From Azospirillaceae bacterium (GTDB lineage: Bacteria > Pseudomonadota > Alphaproteobacteria > Azospirillales > Azospirillaceae): a stretch of DNA of 64,000 nucleotides. Shown in pieces: positions 9,627 to 18,627 of the stretch (position 1 is the first letter of the stretch; each line of letters starts with the position of its first letter). The notes under the pieces are model-generated. The model searched no databases and was not told the DNA's origin. It saw only the letters and a list, made by a program, of their open reading frames with translations. The stretch covers positions 124,001 through 188,000 of the forward strand of contig JARLIO010000094.1 in assembly GCA_031291675.1 (NCBI GenBank), given 5' to 3'. Made by a program: the position numbers and the translations under genes.

Positions 9627-11354
9627 TTAGAACAACGTCCCCGTGCCGATCATCAGATGCTCAACCACCGGGCCCAGTGCCAAAGCCGGGAAATAGGTCA
9701 GGCCGCCGACAATCAGGATGGTCCCGATCAGCAGACCGACGAACAGACCGCCGGTTGTCGGGAAGGTGCCGAGCGACGCCGCCAGCCGCCTTTTGCCAGC
9801 CAGCGAGCCGGCGATCGCCATCATCGGCACGATGAAGAAGAACCGGCCGACAAACATGCAGATGATCCCGGTCAGGTTGTACCACAACGTGTTACCGCTC
9901 AACCCCGCAAATGCGCTGCCATTGTTGCCGGCCATCGACGAATAGGCGTAGAGGATCTCTGAAAAGCCGTGCGGACCGTTATTGGCGACGCTGGCGACGC
10001 CGGCCGGGATCGCGGCCGCGATCGAGGCGAACACGATGTTGACCAGCGGCAGACACAGCAGTGCCAGCAAGGTCATCTTGACCTCATGGGCTTCCAGCTT
10101 TTTGCCGACATATTCCGGGGTTCGGCCGACCATCAGGCCTGCCACGAACATCGCGACGATGACAAACAACAGCATGCCATACAGACCGGAACCGACACCG
10201 CCGAAGATGACCTCGCCCAGCAGGATGTTGGTCAGCGGCACCATCCCGCCCAACGGCATGAAGCTGTCATGCATCGAATTGACCGCGCCGGTCGAGGTAT
10301 CGGTCGTGACCGTGGCATACAGCGCGGAATTGGCGATGCCGAACCGTACCTCCTTGCCTTCCATATTGCCGCCGGCCTGTGTCGCACTGGCGTTCTGGTC
10401 GATGCCATAGGGGGCGAACATCGGGTTGCCACCGGACTCGGCGCCGTAGCAAACCAGCACACCGGCGAGGAACAGGATACCCATGGCGCTGAAGATCGCC
10501 CAGCCCTGACGTTCGCTGCCGACCATGCGGCCGAACATGTTGGTCAACGCCGCCGCCAGCAGGAAGATCATCACCATCTGCATCAGATTGGTCAGCGCCG
10601 TCGGGTTCTCAAACGGATGGGCCGAGTTGGCATTGAAGAAGCCACCGCCATTGGTGCCGAGGATCTTGATGACCTCCTGGCTGGCGACCGGCCCCAGGGC
10701 CAGGGACTGCTTGACGCCTTCCAATGTCGTGGCATCGACGGTCGCACCCAGCGTTTGCGGCATGCCCTGCCAGACAAACACCAGCGCCACCACCACCGCG
10801 ATCGGCGTCAGCACATACAGCGTGCACCGGGTCAGATCGACCCAGAAATTGCCGACCGTCTGGCTTGACCGGCGCGAAAAGCCGCGGATCAGCGCCACGG
10901 CCAGGGCGATGCCCGTGGCGGCCGAGACGAAATTGTGAACGGTCAGGCCGAGCATCTGCACCAGATAGCTGAGCGTGCCTTCGCCGCCATAGTTCTGCCA
11001 ATTGGTATTGGTCACGAAGCTGATGGCGGTGTTGGCGGCGAGATCAGGCGCCACCGCGGCCATGCCTTGCGGGTTGAACGGCAAGGCACCCTGGACCCGC
11101 ATCAGCCCAAAGAGCAGCAGAAAGCTGGCGGCGCTGAACAGCAACATCGCGACCGTATAGGTCAGCCAATGCTGTTCGGTTCGCTCGTCAACCCCGGCGA
11201 TACGGTACAGGGCGATTTCGAGCGGGCGCAGCACCGGGGACAGCAAGGTGCGCTCCCCGCCGAACACCCGCGTCATGTAACCGCCGACGGGCCGCGTCAA
11301 CGCAATAATGATCGCGCTGAACAGCGCAATCTGAAGCCATCCGTTGATGGTCAC
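9627..11354 (-). CDS. kdpA: KdpA, potassium-translocating subunit
   Basis: The 575-residue polytopic membrane protein belongs to the KdpA/Trk/Ktr channel superfamily. Selectivity-filter-like loops are visible ([59 protein letters not shown]), as is the [20 protein letters not shown] segment. The frame is open 22 codons further up, but the GTG at 11354 is chosen because an AGGAG stands 7 bases before it and the product then starts [16 protein letters not shown], as in relatives. It forms the pore of KdpFABC. KdpF is encoded about 100 bases upstream. Confidence 0.97.
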   Translation of the reverse strand: MTINGWLQIALFSAIIIALTRPVGGYMTRVFGGERTLLSPVLRPLEIALYRIAGVDERTEQHWLTYTVAMLLFSAASFLLLFGLMRVQGALPFNPQGMAAVAPDLAANTAISFVTNTNWQNYGGEGTLSYLVQMLGLTVHNFVSAATGIALAVALIRGFSRRSSQTVGNFWVDLTRCTLYVLTPIAVVVALVFVWQGMPQTLGATVDATTLEGVKQSLALGPVASQEVIKILGTNGGGFFNANSAHPFENPTALTNLMQMVMIFLLAAALTNMFGRMVGSERQGWAIFSAMGILFLAGVLVCYGAESGGNPMFAPYGIDQNASATQAGGNMEGKEVRFGIANSALYATVTTDTSTGAVNSMHDSFMPLGGMVPLTNILLGEVIFGGVGSGLYGMLLFVIVAMFVAGLMVGRTPEYVGKKLEAHEVKMTLLALLCLPLVNIVFASIAAAIPAGVASVANNGPHGFSEILYAYSSMAGNNGSAFAGLSGNTLWYNLTGIICMFVGRFFFIVPMMAIAGSLAGKRRLAASLGTFPTTGGLFVGLLIGTILIVGGLTYFPALALGPVVEHLMIGTGTLF

Positions 11355-11457
11355 GATAAACTCCTGTGTCCAACTTTTTCGCATTGCCCGCACCGCCCGC
11401 CTGGGCGGAGCGGCCGGCATCGGACCGGGTCGATGCGCCCCGGGCGCCGCACGGCGA

Positions 11458-11547
11458 TCAGAACTTTTCCGGCCGGATCAGGGCGTAGACCAGATAGCCG
11501 AACAGCGCGATCGAGACGATTCCGCCCAGGATGAAATCGATTTCCAT
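11458..11547 (-). CDS. kdpF: KdpF, small subunit of the potassium ATPase
   Basis: The 29-residue product (beginning [20 protein letters not shown] and ending IRPEKF) is a single membrane helix with the short charged tail typical of KdpF. A GAGGG stands 7 bases before the ATG and overlaps the stop codon of the preceding 27-codon gene, suggesting translational coupling. KdpF acts as a lipid-like stabiliser in the KdpFABC complex. Length, position upstream of kdpA and the LIRPEKF ending support the call. Confidence 0.9.
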   Translation of the reverse strand: MEIDFILGGIVSIALFGYLVYALIRPEKF

Positions 11548-11555
11548 GGTTTCCC

Positions 11556-11639
11556 TCACAATCTTTCACAGATGTATGCATACGCGATGCAAACACCAAA
11601 GAGCCCGAGACCAAGGACCAACACGACGATGTCCAACAT
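11556..11639 (-). CDS. 27-residue membrane peptide leading the kdp operon
   Basis: The frame encodes MLDIVVLVLGLGLFGVCIAY followed by AYICERL. It is one hydrophobic helix with a charged tail ending in C-E-R-L. Small proteins of this form commonly precede kdpF in alphaproteobacteria, from general knowledge of such operons; the role is not established. Its TGA is part of the TGAGGG that serves as ribosome-binding site for kdpF. It is the first gene of the kdp transcript, which may start in the roughly 100 bases upstream. Confidence 0.7.
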   Translation of the reverse strand: MLDIVVLVLGLGLFGVCIAYAYICERL

Positions 11640-11743
11640 GATTTGACCTCACAGATAGGATTTTCTTGCGAAAACCTGACAACATCCGTCGCAGACCGCA
11701 GTACGACAGGATTTACAGCGCTGGCCGCGGAGCTATAGTCGGA

Positions 11744-12157
11744 TCATCCGAAGGCCGACGTCCCCAGCACCTGGTCCAGCAGGACCTCAAAGCGCCGCAA
11801 CCGGGCCCGCCCGAAAAAGCGGATGTCAAACGTCGGAAACGCCGGATCCGCGGTGACAATCCGCAATGTCTGGCGATCGAACCAGCGGCGCGCGCGAAAG
11901 CTGCGATAGGTGACAATATCGCGGGCGTTGAGCACCGCGGCCCCGTCCGCGTCAAAAATCAGAACCCGTCGGGCGCGGCTATCGATCATCAGGCCCCGCC
12001 CCGCATCGAACTGTTCGACATCGGCACGAAACCGCATGAGTTCGGCCATTTCCCGAACCTGAAACCGGACCATCAGCCGGTCAAACAACTGCCAAAACAA
12101 CCCGGGAATCGATCCCGGCCCGGGTCGCGACGTCGGGGGCGCCATCAGCATCGCCAC
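11744..12157 (-). CDS. Hypothetical protein upstream of kdp
   Basis: The 137-residue product has an amphipathic N-terminal helix (LFWQLFDRLMVRFQVREMAE). A likely beta-rich domain follows, with GLMIDSRARRVLIFDADGAA, ARDIVTYRSFRARRWF and TFDIRFFGRARLRRFEVLLD. The alternation and the final helix resemble a PH-like domain, but this is weak. No signal peptide is present. It begins 4 bases after the stop codon of a predicted 39-residue membrane peptide and ends about 100 bases before the kdp leader gene. No function is proposed. Confidence 0.55.
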   Translation of the reverse strand: MAMLMAPPTSRPGPGSIPGLFWQLFDRLMVRFQVREMAELMRFRADVEQFDAGRGLMIDSRARRVLIFDADGAAVLNARDIVTYRSFRARRWFDRQTLRIVTADPAFPTFDIRFFGRARLRRFEVLLDQVLGTSAFG

Positions 12158-12161
12158 GCGA

Positions 12162-12281
12162 TCAAGGCCGGGCGCGGTTCGATGACACGGCGCGCAACGA
12201 CCGTGTCAGGAGCCCCGGCGCCTCGCTCCAAAGCATGCCAGTGCCGGCCAGGACCAGCACGATGAACGCGAACATGACCAT
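12162..12281 (-). CDS. Predicted 39-residue single-pass membrane peptide
   Basis: The frame from ATG 12281 encodes MVMFAFIVLVLAGTGMLWSE and a basic tail ending SSNRARP. One hydrophobic helix is followed by a positively charged cytoplasmic end. The stop codon lies 4 bases before the ATG of the 137-residue gene, an arrangement consistent with coupling. The ribosome-binding site is weak (a GG-containing stretch about 10 bases upstream), and the ATG at 12275 is an alternative start. No family is recognised. Confidence 0.4.
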   Translation of the reverse strand: MVMFAFIVLVLAGTGMLWSEAPGLLTRSLRAVSSNRARP

Positions 12282-12665
12282 ATCAAGACCTGAAGATACA
12301 TCGCCTCATCAATAGATAGGCCTCATCGCACTGTCGTTTCAAATAAAATTCCCTATATTACCGGCACGGCCGTCCGCTCTCTGCAATGTCGAGACATAAG
12401 AATCTTTATATATAAATCCCTATATGCCGGAACCAACGCCTCGTGACCGGCGATGGATCGATCGAAACGATCGGGTTCACGACCGAAATGTTGCTTCGGC
12501 TCCGATCACTGCGATCCAGGGGGTGATCGGCGGGTTCCCGGCATCCTTCGGGTCAATGCCGGAGAGGGCGCCAAATCATTGCACCGAACGCCGACGCGCG
12601 CGACACTGCCGCGCAGCGGCACCACCCCGAGGCGACGGCCAGGGGATGACAAAACGGAGTGAGCC
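12282..12665. other. Gene-poor, A+T-rich regulatory stretch
   Basis: No supported gene is seen. Bases 12300-12425 are clearly richer in A+T than their surroundings. They contain two similar blocks 69 bases apart: a CCCTATATTACCGGCACGG block near 12351-12369 and a CCCTATATGCCGGAACC block near 12419-12435. These may be protein-binding sites for the divergent flanking genes. The remainder (12440-12660) is G+C-rich with no structure that could be assigned. Confidence 0.4.
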
Positions 12666-12848
12666 ATGGACATTGATGACGTCGAACCCCGCACACCGAA
12701 GCCGGCGCTCAAGGAGTTGACCGTGCTGTCGATCGACGAACTCAACAGCTATATCGCGCAATTGAATGCCGAGATCGCCCGCGCCCGCGAGGCCATTGCC
12801 GCCAAACAGGGGCATCGCAGCGCCGCCGAATCATTCTTCCGCAAATAG
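12666..12848 (+). CDS. DUF1192 family protein
   Basis: The 60-residue product has the DUF1192 form: an acidic N-terminus, then LTVLSIDELNSYIAQLNAEI as a helical heptad region, and a basic end with AAKQGHRSAAESFFRK. The conserved F(F/K) ending is typical of this small alphaproteobacterial family. The product is a soluble short coiled coil of unknown function. It converges on the ribbon-helix-helix gene, whose stop codon lies 37 bases away. Confidence 0.85.
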   Translation: MDIDDVEPRTPKPALKELTVLSIDELNSYIAQLNAEIARAREAIAAKQGHRSAAESFFRK

Positions 12849-12884
12849 CGGCATCACACGCGGGGACACGGGACCGGTGCCCTT

Positions 12885-13127
12885 TCAGGCGTGGTCAGCG
12901 TCGCGTTGCATCAAGGTGCGCAGCACGAAGACCCGGATCGCGCTCGACAGATTGCCGTGCCGTCCCCGATCGATTTCCTCGATCAGCGTGTTGATCGATT
13001 GCTCGCGCTCGGTCGCAATCTGCCTGAGAACGTCCCAGAACACGGTTTCCAGACTGACACTGGTTTCATGCCCCGCGATGGTCACGGAGCGTTTGCGCAC
13101 GGAACCATCGGCTGCGACATCGCTCAT
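12885..13127 (-). CDS. Ribbon-helix-helix domain protein
   Basis: The product of 80 residues fits the RHH_4 group found in alphaproteobacteria: SVRKRSVTIAGHETSVSLET followed by VFWDVLRQIATEREQSINTL and an ending with SSAIRVFVLRTLMQ. Such proteins form dimers that use a beta ribbon to bind DNA. The ATG at 13127 is preferred over an upstream start because homology begins there. It lies downstream of the Lrp-type gene on the same strand, 169 bases away. Confidence 0.82.
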   Translation of the reverse strand: MSDVAADGSVRKRSVTIAGHETSVSLETVFWDVLRQIATEREQSINTLIEEIDRGRHGNLSSAIRVFVLRTLMQRDADHA

Positions 13128-13295
13128 GACGACGCTCGCGCGCCGGCGGCCATTGCCACAACAGCCCGGGCCCCATACCAACAGCGTTCCCGACCGCGTG
13201 CCGCGGGTCGAAGCCTCATGTCCCCGTCGCCTGACCGCCGTCCCAGCCCGCTCCGCGCACGACCAGGCGGAACGGGTTGCGATGACGAGCGCAGG

Positions 13296-13805
13296 CTATT
13301 CCTCTTCCTCTTCATCGGGCAGGTCACCGATCTCGGTATCGATCGGCACGCCCGGATCAAATTTCGAGGTTCGGATCGCCAGCGCCGACTTGACATGGCT
13401 GACATTGGGTGCCGCCGTCAGCCTGGTGGTCAGGAACCGCTGATAGGCGTCCCAATCCTCGGCAACGATCTTCAGCAGAAAATCGGTTTCGCCGGCCAGC
13501 ATATTGCATTCGCGGACCAGCGGCCAATCCTTGACCAGATCTTCAAACTTTTTTAAATCCAGTTCTGCCTGACTGGACAGACCGACCTGGGCGAAAACCG
13601 TGACGCCAAAACCCAAGGCCTCCGGATTGATATCCGCGTGATAGCCGCGGATGAATCCAGCCTCCTCCAGCGCCCGAACCCGGCGCAAACAGGGCGGTGC
13701 CGAAATTCCGGCCCGCCGGGCCAACTCTACGTTCGTCATCCGGCCGTCGGTTTGCAGATCACGCAGGATCCGCCGGTCGATCCGGTCGAGCTTGACTCGC
13801 CGCAT
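13296..13805 (-). CDS. Lrp/AsnC family transcriptional regulator
   Basis: The 169-residue product starts with an Lrp-type winged helix (LDRIDRRILRDLQTDGRMTN, then ELARRAGISAPPCLRRVRAL). A RAM/AsnC ligand-binding domain follows, ending with TSKFDPGVPI. It should be an amino-acid-responsive DNA-binding oligomer. An acidic C-terminal tail (DLPDEEEEE) is unusual. No amino-acid metabolism gene is adjacent; the neighbour on the other strand is the ELM1-like gene, whose chosen start is 197 bases away. Confidence 0.92.
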   Translation of the reverse strand: MRRVKLDRIDRRILRDLQTDGRMTNVELARRAGISAPPCLRRVRALEEAGFIRGYHADINPEALGFGVTVFAQVGLSSQAELDLKKFEDLVKDWPLVRECNMLAGETDFLLKIVAEDWDAYQRFLTTRLTAAPNVSHVKSALAIRTSKFDPGVPIDTEIGDLPDEEEEE

Positions 13806-14001
13806 GTTTTTCTCTGCAAGCTTATTGAAAGTCTAAGCAATGATATTGCTTAGATCAACCATGTACGCCAAGACGCTGGCCTCGACAAGCGCGAAACGTC
13901 ATATCCCGAGTGGGCAAAATTTCGCAGTGCCGATTTCAGTCCGCCTCACCCCGCAAAGGCCGGTCAACGGCCGTCCGCCTTCACTTCAGAGCACCCCATC
14001 A

Positions 14002-15000
14002 ATGGCCTTTCCCCTGACCTGCTGGACCGTTACCAATGGCGCTGCCGGCATGGAAAATCAATGCATCGGCATGGCGGAGGCAATCGGATTGTCGCCGACT
14101 GTCAAGCGAATCAGCCTCAAGACACCGTGGCGCCAACTGATACCGCAGTTGCGGATCGGGCTGCGCTTCGCCTTTGATCGTGACAGTGACCCGATCAGCC
14201 CCCCCTGGCCCGACCTGGTGATCGGTTGTGGTCGTCACAGCCTCGCCGCGCTGCTGCGGATCCGGCAAGCGACGCGGGGCCGCACCTTCACCGTCTATAT
14301 CCAGAACCCGCACCTGCGCGCCGATCTGTTCGACCTGATCATCGCCCCGCGACACGACCGGATCAGCGGGCCCAACGTCGTGGTCACGCGGGGCGCCGTC
14401 CACCGGGTGACACCGCAGCAACTGACCGCCGCCAGCGCCCAATTCGGCCCCCGCCTGGCCTGGCTGCCCCGCCCCCGGGTCGCGGTCCTGATCGGCGGCA
14501 CCAACGGCGTCTATCGCATCACCCCGGAAATCACCGCCCGTCTGGGCGACCGCCTGGCCGCCTTGTGCCACGACCATGGCGCCGGGTTGATGGTGACGCC
14601 GTCGCGCCGGACCGGAAAGGACAACGAGGCGATCCTGCGCCAGCGCCTGAGCGGGCTGCCGGCCGAGATCTGGGACGGCAGCGGTGACAATCCCTATTTC
14701 GGCTATCTGGGCCTGGCCGACGCCATCGTGGTCACCGGCGACAGCGTGTCCATGGTGTCAGAGGCTTGCTCAACCGGAAAGCCGGTCTATGTCATCGATC
14801 TTGAGGGAGGTTCCCGGAAGTTCAACGACTTTCACCGCCTGATGCGCGATGATGATCTGGTCCGGCCTTTCACCGGAACCCTCGAGGCCTGGAAAGGACA
14901 GAGACTCGACGACAACAGCCTGGCCGCGACCGAGCTTCACCGCCGTCTGGTCGAACGCGGTCTGATGCCACGTGGCGCGCTACCCCATCATGAAGGTTGA
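14002..15000 (+). CDS. ELM1/DUF1022 family protein
   Basis: The 332-residue product matches the ELM1-like (DUF1022) family of alphaproteobacteria, related to plant mitochondrial fission protein ELM1. Landmarks are TNGAAGMENQCIGMAEAIGL, the GCGRHSLAALLRIRQ segment, RVAVLIGGTNGVYRIT, and the C-terminal DAIVVTGDSVSMVSEACSTG with GKPVYVID, which recall a GT-B-type nucleotide-sugar site. The frame is open further upstream, but homology begins at the ATG at 14002. It is followed closely by trxB on the same strand. The biochemical role in bacteria is not established. Confidence 0.85.
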   Translation: MAFPLTCWTVTNGAAGMENQCIGMAEAIGLSPTVKRISLKTPWRQLIPQLRIGLRFAFDRDSDPISPPWPDLVIGCGRHSLAALLRIRQATRGRTFTVYIQNPHLRADLFDLIIAPRHDRISGPNVVVTRGAVHRVTPQQLTAASAQFGPRLAWLPRPRVAVLIGGTNGVYRITPEITARLGDRLAALCHDHGAGLMVTPSRRTGKDNEAILRQRLSGLPAEIWDGSGDNPYFGYLGLADAIVVTGDSVSMVSEACSTGKPVYVIDLEGGSRKFNDFHRLMRDDDLVRPFTGTLEAWKGQRLDDNSLAATELHRRLVERGLMPRGALPHHEG

Positions 15001-15051
15001 TCCGTGGCGCGGATTGGTTAGTTTCTGGTCTGACAATTCTTGGAACGGGGC

Positions 15052-16008
15052 ATGACGAGCCACCATCATCACAAGGTCCTGATCATCGGCGCCGGACCCG
15101 CCGGCTACACCGCCGCCATCTATGCGGCGCGCGCCAACCTGCAACCCCTTCTGGTCCAGGGCATGCAGCCGGGCGGCCAGTTGACGATCACGACCGAGAT
15201 CGAGAACTTCCCCGGCTTTGCCGACCCGGTTCAGGGGCCGTGGCTGATGGAGCAGTTCCAGAAGCAGGCCGAGAATGTCGGCACGCGGATCCTGTTTGAT
15301 GTTATCAGCAGCATCGATTTCTCGGTTCGCCCGTTCCGGGCCGTCGGCGACGGCGGTGACGTGTATACCGCGGACGCCGTGATCATCGCCACCGGCGCCC
15401 AGGCGCGCTGGCTCGGGCTTGAGAGCGAGAAATATTTTCAGGGTTTCGGCGTCTCCGCTTGCGCCACCTGTGACGGCTTCTTCTTTCGTGACAAAGAGGT
15501 CGCGGTGATTGGCGGCGGCAACACCGCCCTTGAGGAGGCGCTGTATCTGACCCACCACGCCCGCAAGGTCACGGTGATCCACCGCCGCGACCGGTTCCGC
15601 GGCGAAAAGATCCTGCAGGACCGCCTGTTCGCCCATCCGCGGATAGAGGTGATGTGGAACAAGGCCGTGGTCGAGATCCAGGGCGAGCGCAGCGATAGCC
15701 CTCTGGAAGGCACCCGCGCGGTCACCGGGATCCGGCTGCAGGACACCACGACCGGCGCGATCACGGAACGACCGGTCCAGGGACTGTTCGTCGCCATCGG
15801 CCACGATCCGGCGACCGCGCTGTTCCGTGGCACGCTGACGCTCGATCGCGAAGGCTATATCGTGACCGCACCCGACAGCACGGCAACCAGCATTCCCGGG
15901 GTCTTCGCCGCCGGCGACGTCAAGGACAAGGTCTTTCGCCAGGCCGTGACCGCCGCGGGCATGGGATGCATGGCGGCACTGGAAGCGGAACGATGGCTGG
16001 CCTCATGA
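15052..16008 (+). CDS. trxB: Thioredoxin reductase
   Basis: This FAD- and NADPH-dependent disulfide reductase keeps thioredoxin reduced in the cytoplasm. The N-terminal FAD site (HKVLIIGAGPAGYTAAIYAA), the redox-active CATC motif (VSACATCDGFFFRDK), the NADPH site (EVAVIGGGNTALEEALYL) and the HRRDRFRGEKILQDR loop are all visible. The C-terminal FAD contact is PGVFAAGDVKDKVFRQAVTA. The ATG at 15052 is preferred over a TTG four codons earlier. An odd feature is a run of four His codons after the start (MTSHHHH), likely chance. A LysR gene follows, an arrangement common in the Rhodospirillales. Confidence 0.96.
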   Translation: MTSHHHHKVLIIGAGPAGYTAAIYAARANLQPLLVQGMQPGGQLTITTEIENFPGFADPVQGPWLMEQFQKQAENVGTRILFDVISSIDFSVRPFRAVGDGGDVYTADAVIIATGAQARWLGLESEKYFQGFGVSACATCDGFFFRDKEVAVIGGGNTALEEALYLTHHARKVTVIHRRDRFRGEKILQDRLFAHPRIEVMWNKAVVEIQGERSDSPLEGTRAVTGIRLQDTTTGAITERPVQGLFVAIGHDPATALFRGTLTLDREGYIVTAPDSTATSIPGVFAAGDVKDKVFRQAVTAAGMGCMAALEAERWLAS

Positions 16009-16152
16009 AACAATCCTTCGGGAGAGGGCCACACCCTTGGCCCGGGGCCGCGGCGGATATACTATGTCCGCGGCGGGGTTGCGCCCTGCCGCGGATAATT
16101 TCTCAACGATCTCACGCCGCAATCGCATCGGCGCGCCACGACAGGACGAGGC

Positions 16153-17043
16153 ATGGACTGGGATAAGCTTCGGGTTTTCCACGCAGTGGCCGAAGCCGGC
16201 AGCTTTACGCACGCCGGTGAATCACTCAATTTGAGCCAATCGGCCGTCAGCCGGCAGATCAGCGCCCTCGAGGAGAGCCTGAATATCCCGCTGTTCCACC
16301 GCCATGCCCGCGGGCTGATTCTGACCGAGCAGGGCGAGTTGCTGTTTCGCACCGCGCGTGACGTCTTCGCCAAACTGTCAATGACCGAGGCGATGCTGTC
16401 GGAGAGCAAGGAACATCCGCGCGGTCCGCTCAAGGTGACGGCGACCGTCGCGTTCGGCTCGACTTGGCTGGCGCCGCGCCTGCATGAGTTCCTCGAGCTC
16501 TATCCCGACGTCCAGCTCAGCCTGCTGCTCGACGATGGCGAACTCGATCTCGGCATGCGTGAGGCCGACATCGCAATCCGGATGAACCTGCCGCGGCAGC
16601 CCGATCTGATCCAGCGGCACCTGATGACCTTCCGGTTCCATCTCTATGCCCATGAGAGCTATCTGGTGCGGCGCGGCACGCCGCAGGGCGCGGCCGAACT
16701 CGAACGCCACGATCTGATCGCTTTTCCCCCCGATGTTCGCGGGCCGGTGCCCAACATGAACTGGATGATGGATCTCGGCGACCCGTCCTCGTCGGAACGG
16801 CGGCCGATCCTGTGTATCAACAATGTCTATGCCATCCTGCAGGCATGCCAGAGCGGGATCGGCATCGCCGCCCTGCCGGATTATATCCTGACCCGCAACA
16901 CCGGCCTGGTCCAGGTGCTGCCCGAATCGGCCGGCCCCAAGATCGACGCCTATTTCGTCTATGCCGAGGAACTGCGGCATTCCAAGCGAATCGCCGTGTT
17001 TCGTGATTTTCTGGTTCGCAAGGTCGCTGAAAGCGCCTTCTGA
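16153..17043 (+). CDS. LysR family transcriptional regulator next to trxB
   Basis: The 296-residue product has an N-terminal winged helix (MDWDKLRVFHAVAEAGSFTH, SLNLSQSAVSRQISALEESL) and a C-terminal periplasmic-binding-type effector domain (LKVTATVAFGSTWLAPRLHE, GIGIAALPDYIL). This subfamily is conserved beside trxB in many alphaproteobacteria, so redox control is plausible but unproven. The short space before it (16009-16152) holds repeated CCGCGG-containing sequence that could form a hairpin. A GGCCGGC/GCCGGCC hairpin at 17066-17090 follows the stop codon. Confidence 0.92.
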   Translation: MDWDKLRVFHAVAEAGSFTHAGESLNLSQSAVSRQISALEESLNIPLFHRHARGLILTEQGELLFRTARDVFAKLSMTEAMLSESKEHPRGPLKVTATVAFGSTWLAPRLHEFLELYPDVQLSLLLDDGELDLGMREADIAIRMNLPRQPDLIQRHLMTFRFHLYAHESYLVRRGTPQGAAELERHDLIAFPPDVRGPVPNMNWMMDLGDPSSSERRPILCINNVYAILQACQSGIGIAALPDYILTRNTGLVQVLPESAGPKIDAYFVYAEELRHSKRIAVFRDFLVRKVAESAF

Positions 17044-17380
17044 GCCGACACCGTATCGCGACCAGGGCCGGCCGGGGCTTCCCGCCGGCCGACACGCCGT
17101 GACGGGTCCTGACGCCGTCCCCGACGACGACGCCGGATGATCGGCATCGCCGGCAGCACCCGCCGGTGAGCCGTGCCAAATGCTTTCCACCGACCCGCTC
17201 GCAGAGCCCCGGCGCCGCCGCAGCCGGTTGAACAAGCCCGGCAGATCACAACGTCGGTCGCGGCCGTCAGCTACAATATGTTACAGACGGGCACATTTCT
17301 CGTAATCCGACAGATACATCGCCCGGACCATAATAGACCCTTGCGAACTCGCAGCGAGATTTGCTTGAGGGATTTTCGGC
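17044..17380. other. Intergenic stretch before the sulfotransferase-like pair
   Basis: It starts with a GGCCGGC/GCCGGCC hairpin at 17066-17090 after the LysR gene. The last 120 bases turn A+T-richer and include possible promoter elements for the downstream gene, whose ribosome-binding site is a GAGGGA about 10 bases before the ATG at 17381. No gene was found. Confidence 0.45.
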
Positions 17381-18439
17381 ATGAACGCGATTACAGAAAG
17401 TTGTGTCAACCGAGATTCATCGATCCGTGATAGCGCAATAAAAACAACGACTTTTATTCATAGTAATTTTCGTTCCGGAAGCACATGGCTCTGGAACTGC
17501 TTTCGCAAAACCAAGCAAGCCCATGCCTATTACGAGCCATTCAACGAGATTCTGGCACATCTTGACAAAAATAATGTCCATGAATACGATAATGGTAGTT
17601 GGCCTTCAGGGCATCCGACATTGAATGCCCCGTATTATCGTGAATACGAAAATTTACTTAATTCCGGTGGCGGCGTATTATTTTACAATTGTGACATGGC
17701 GGTGAAAAACTACTTCACCTCCCAGCACGATGCACAACAGCAGTTGTATATTGGCAATTTAATCGAGAACGCCCACGCCATGGGAAAATCTCCCGTTTTG
17801 GGATTCTGTCGTTCCCTGGGACGGGTACCCTGGTTTCGTCGCTATTGTCCCGGTGTGAATGTCGTTACGTTCCGGAGACCCTGGAACCAATGGGCCTCAT
17901 ATCGCCGGATGACGACCGCGTACGACAATTCCTATTTTGAATCCTTTCCGTTTCTCGTCGCCGTGCTGGCGCCAAACACCAGTATCTACCCCGATTTTCT
18001 CTACGATCTGTTCAACGTTGACCCCATACTCCTGAATAATACTGACTATAATGAAACCATTGGTAACATATTTCAGTCGCTTGATCTCGGGCAGAGAGTA
18101 AGGATTTTCCTGCGCCTCTACATGCTGGAAACGCTTCTTTCGATCACCCATGCAGACGAGATCGTCGATATGGATCGCATGAGCGGCGATCGCCGCTATC
18201 GGGCTGCCACCACCGAACGATTGCGCGCTTTGTCCGGGCTTCCCGACCTGTCCTTCGATGACTGCGCGTTGCCGAACTACGGTTTTCCGACCGACCCGGC
18301 CATGGTGGCCAGCCTTGAGGCGGCGGCAGACTTTCTCGACCGCTATTTCGCGGCACGATCACCCAATGGCGCCGAGCGGCAGGCCATCGCACTCATCAAG
18401 ACGCTCCTGACCAACAGAGCCCCCGGCGCCGAAGCGTGA
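17381..18439 (+). CDS. Sulfotransferase-like protein, copy 1 of tandem pair
   Basis: The 352-residue product contains a PAPS 5'-phosphosulfate-binding P-loop (FIHSNFRSGSTWLWNCFRK) near residue 25. A possible 3'-phosphate site follows in GVNVVTFRRPWNQWASYRRM. This fits the sulfotransferase fold, but the acceptor is unknown. No signal peptide or membrane helix is seen, so it is probably cytoplasmic. The gene is visibly richer in A+T than its neighbours, suggesting horizontal acquisition. The next gene encodes a close paralog over the full length. The N-terminal 20 residues differ between the two copies. Confidence 0.75.
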   Translation: MNAITESCVNRDSSIRDSAIKTTTFIHSNFRSGSTWLWNCFRKTKQAHAYYEPFNEILAHLDKNNVHEYDNGSWPSGHPTLNAPYYREYENLLNSGGGVLFYNCDMAVKNYFTSQHDAQQQLYIGNLIENAHAMGKSPVLGFCRSLGRVPWFRRYCPGVNVVTFRRPWNQWASYRRMTTAYDNSYFESFPFLVAVLAPNTSIYPDFLYDLFNVDPILLNNTDYNETIGNIFQSLDLGQRVRIFLRLYMLETLLSITHADEIVDMDRMSGDRRYRAATTERLRALSGLPDLSFDDCALPNYGFPTDPAMVASLEAAADFLDRYFAARSPNGAERQAIALIKTLLTNRAPGAEA

Positions 18440-18501
18440 TGACCGCATCGGCCGCCAAAGCCGGGAGCCTGCGCTCACCGGTGGCGCCGGCCCGCGGGCC
18501 C

Positions 18502-18578
18502 GAGCCAGGCGCCCGGATGGGCGTGCCGGCGCCTGAGGCTTCGCTTTGATCGGTCACGATCAAAGCGGATTGGTATTA
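18502..18578 (+). repeat. Dispersed palindromic repeat, right-half copy
   Basis: This 77-base block is about 95 percent identical by eye to 40868-40944. It includes a perfect 10-bp stem, GCTTTGATCG, loop GTCA, CGATCAAAGC (18543-18566), and ends TGGTATTAA. The left half of the element found at 40791 is missing here. It lies between the tandem sulfotransferase-like genes. It could act as a transcript-end structure, but its presence elsewhere marks it as a repeat family member. Confidence 0.8.
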
Positions 18579-18627
18579 ATCAAGGCGAGCCCACGCCACA
18601 ACGCAACCCGATCGAGGCTCATCTCAG

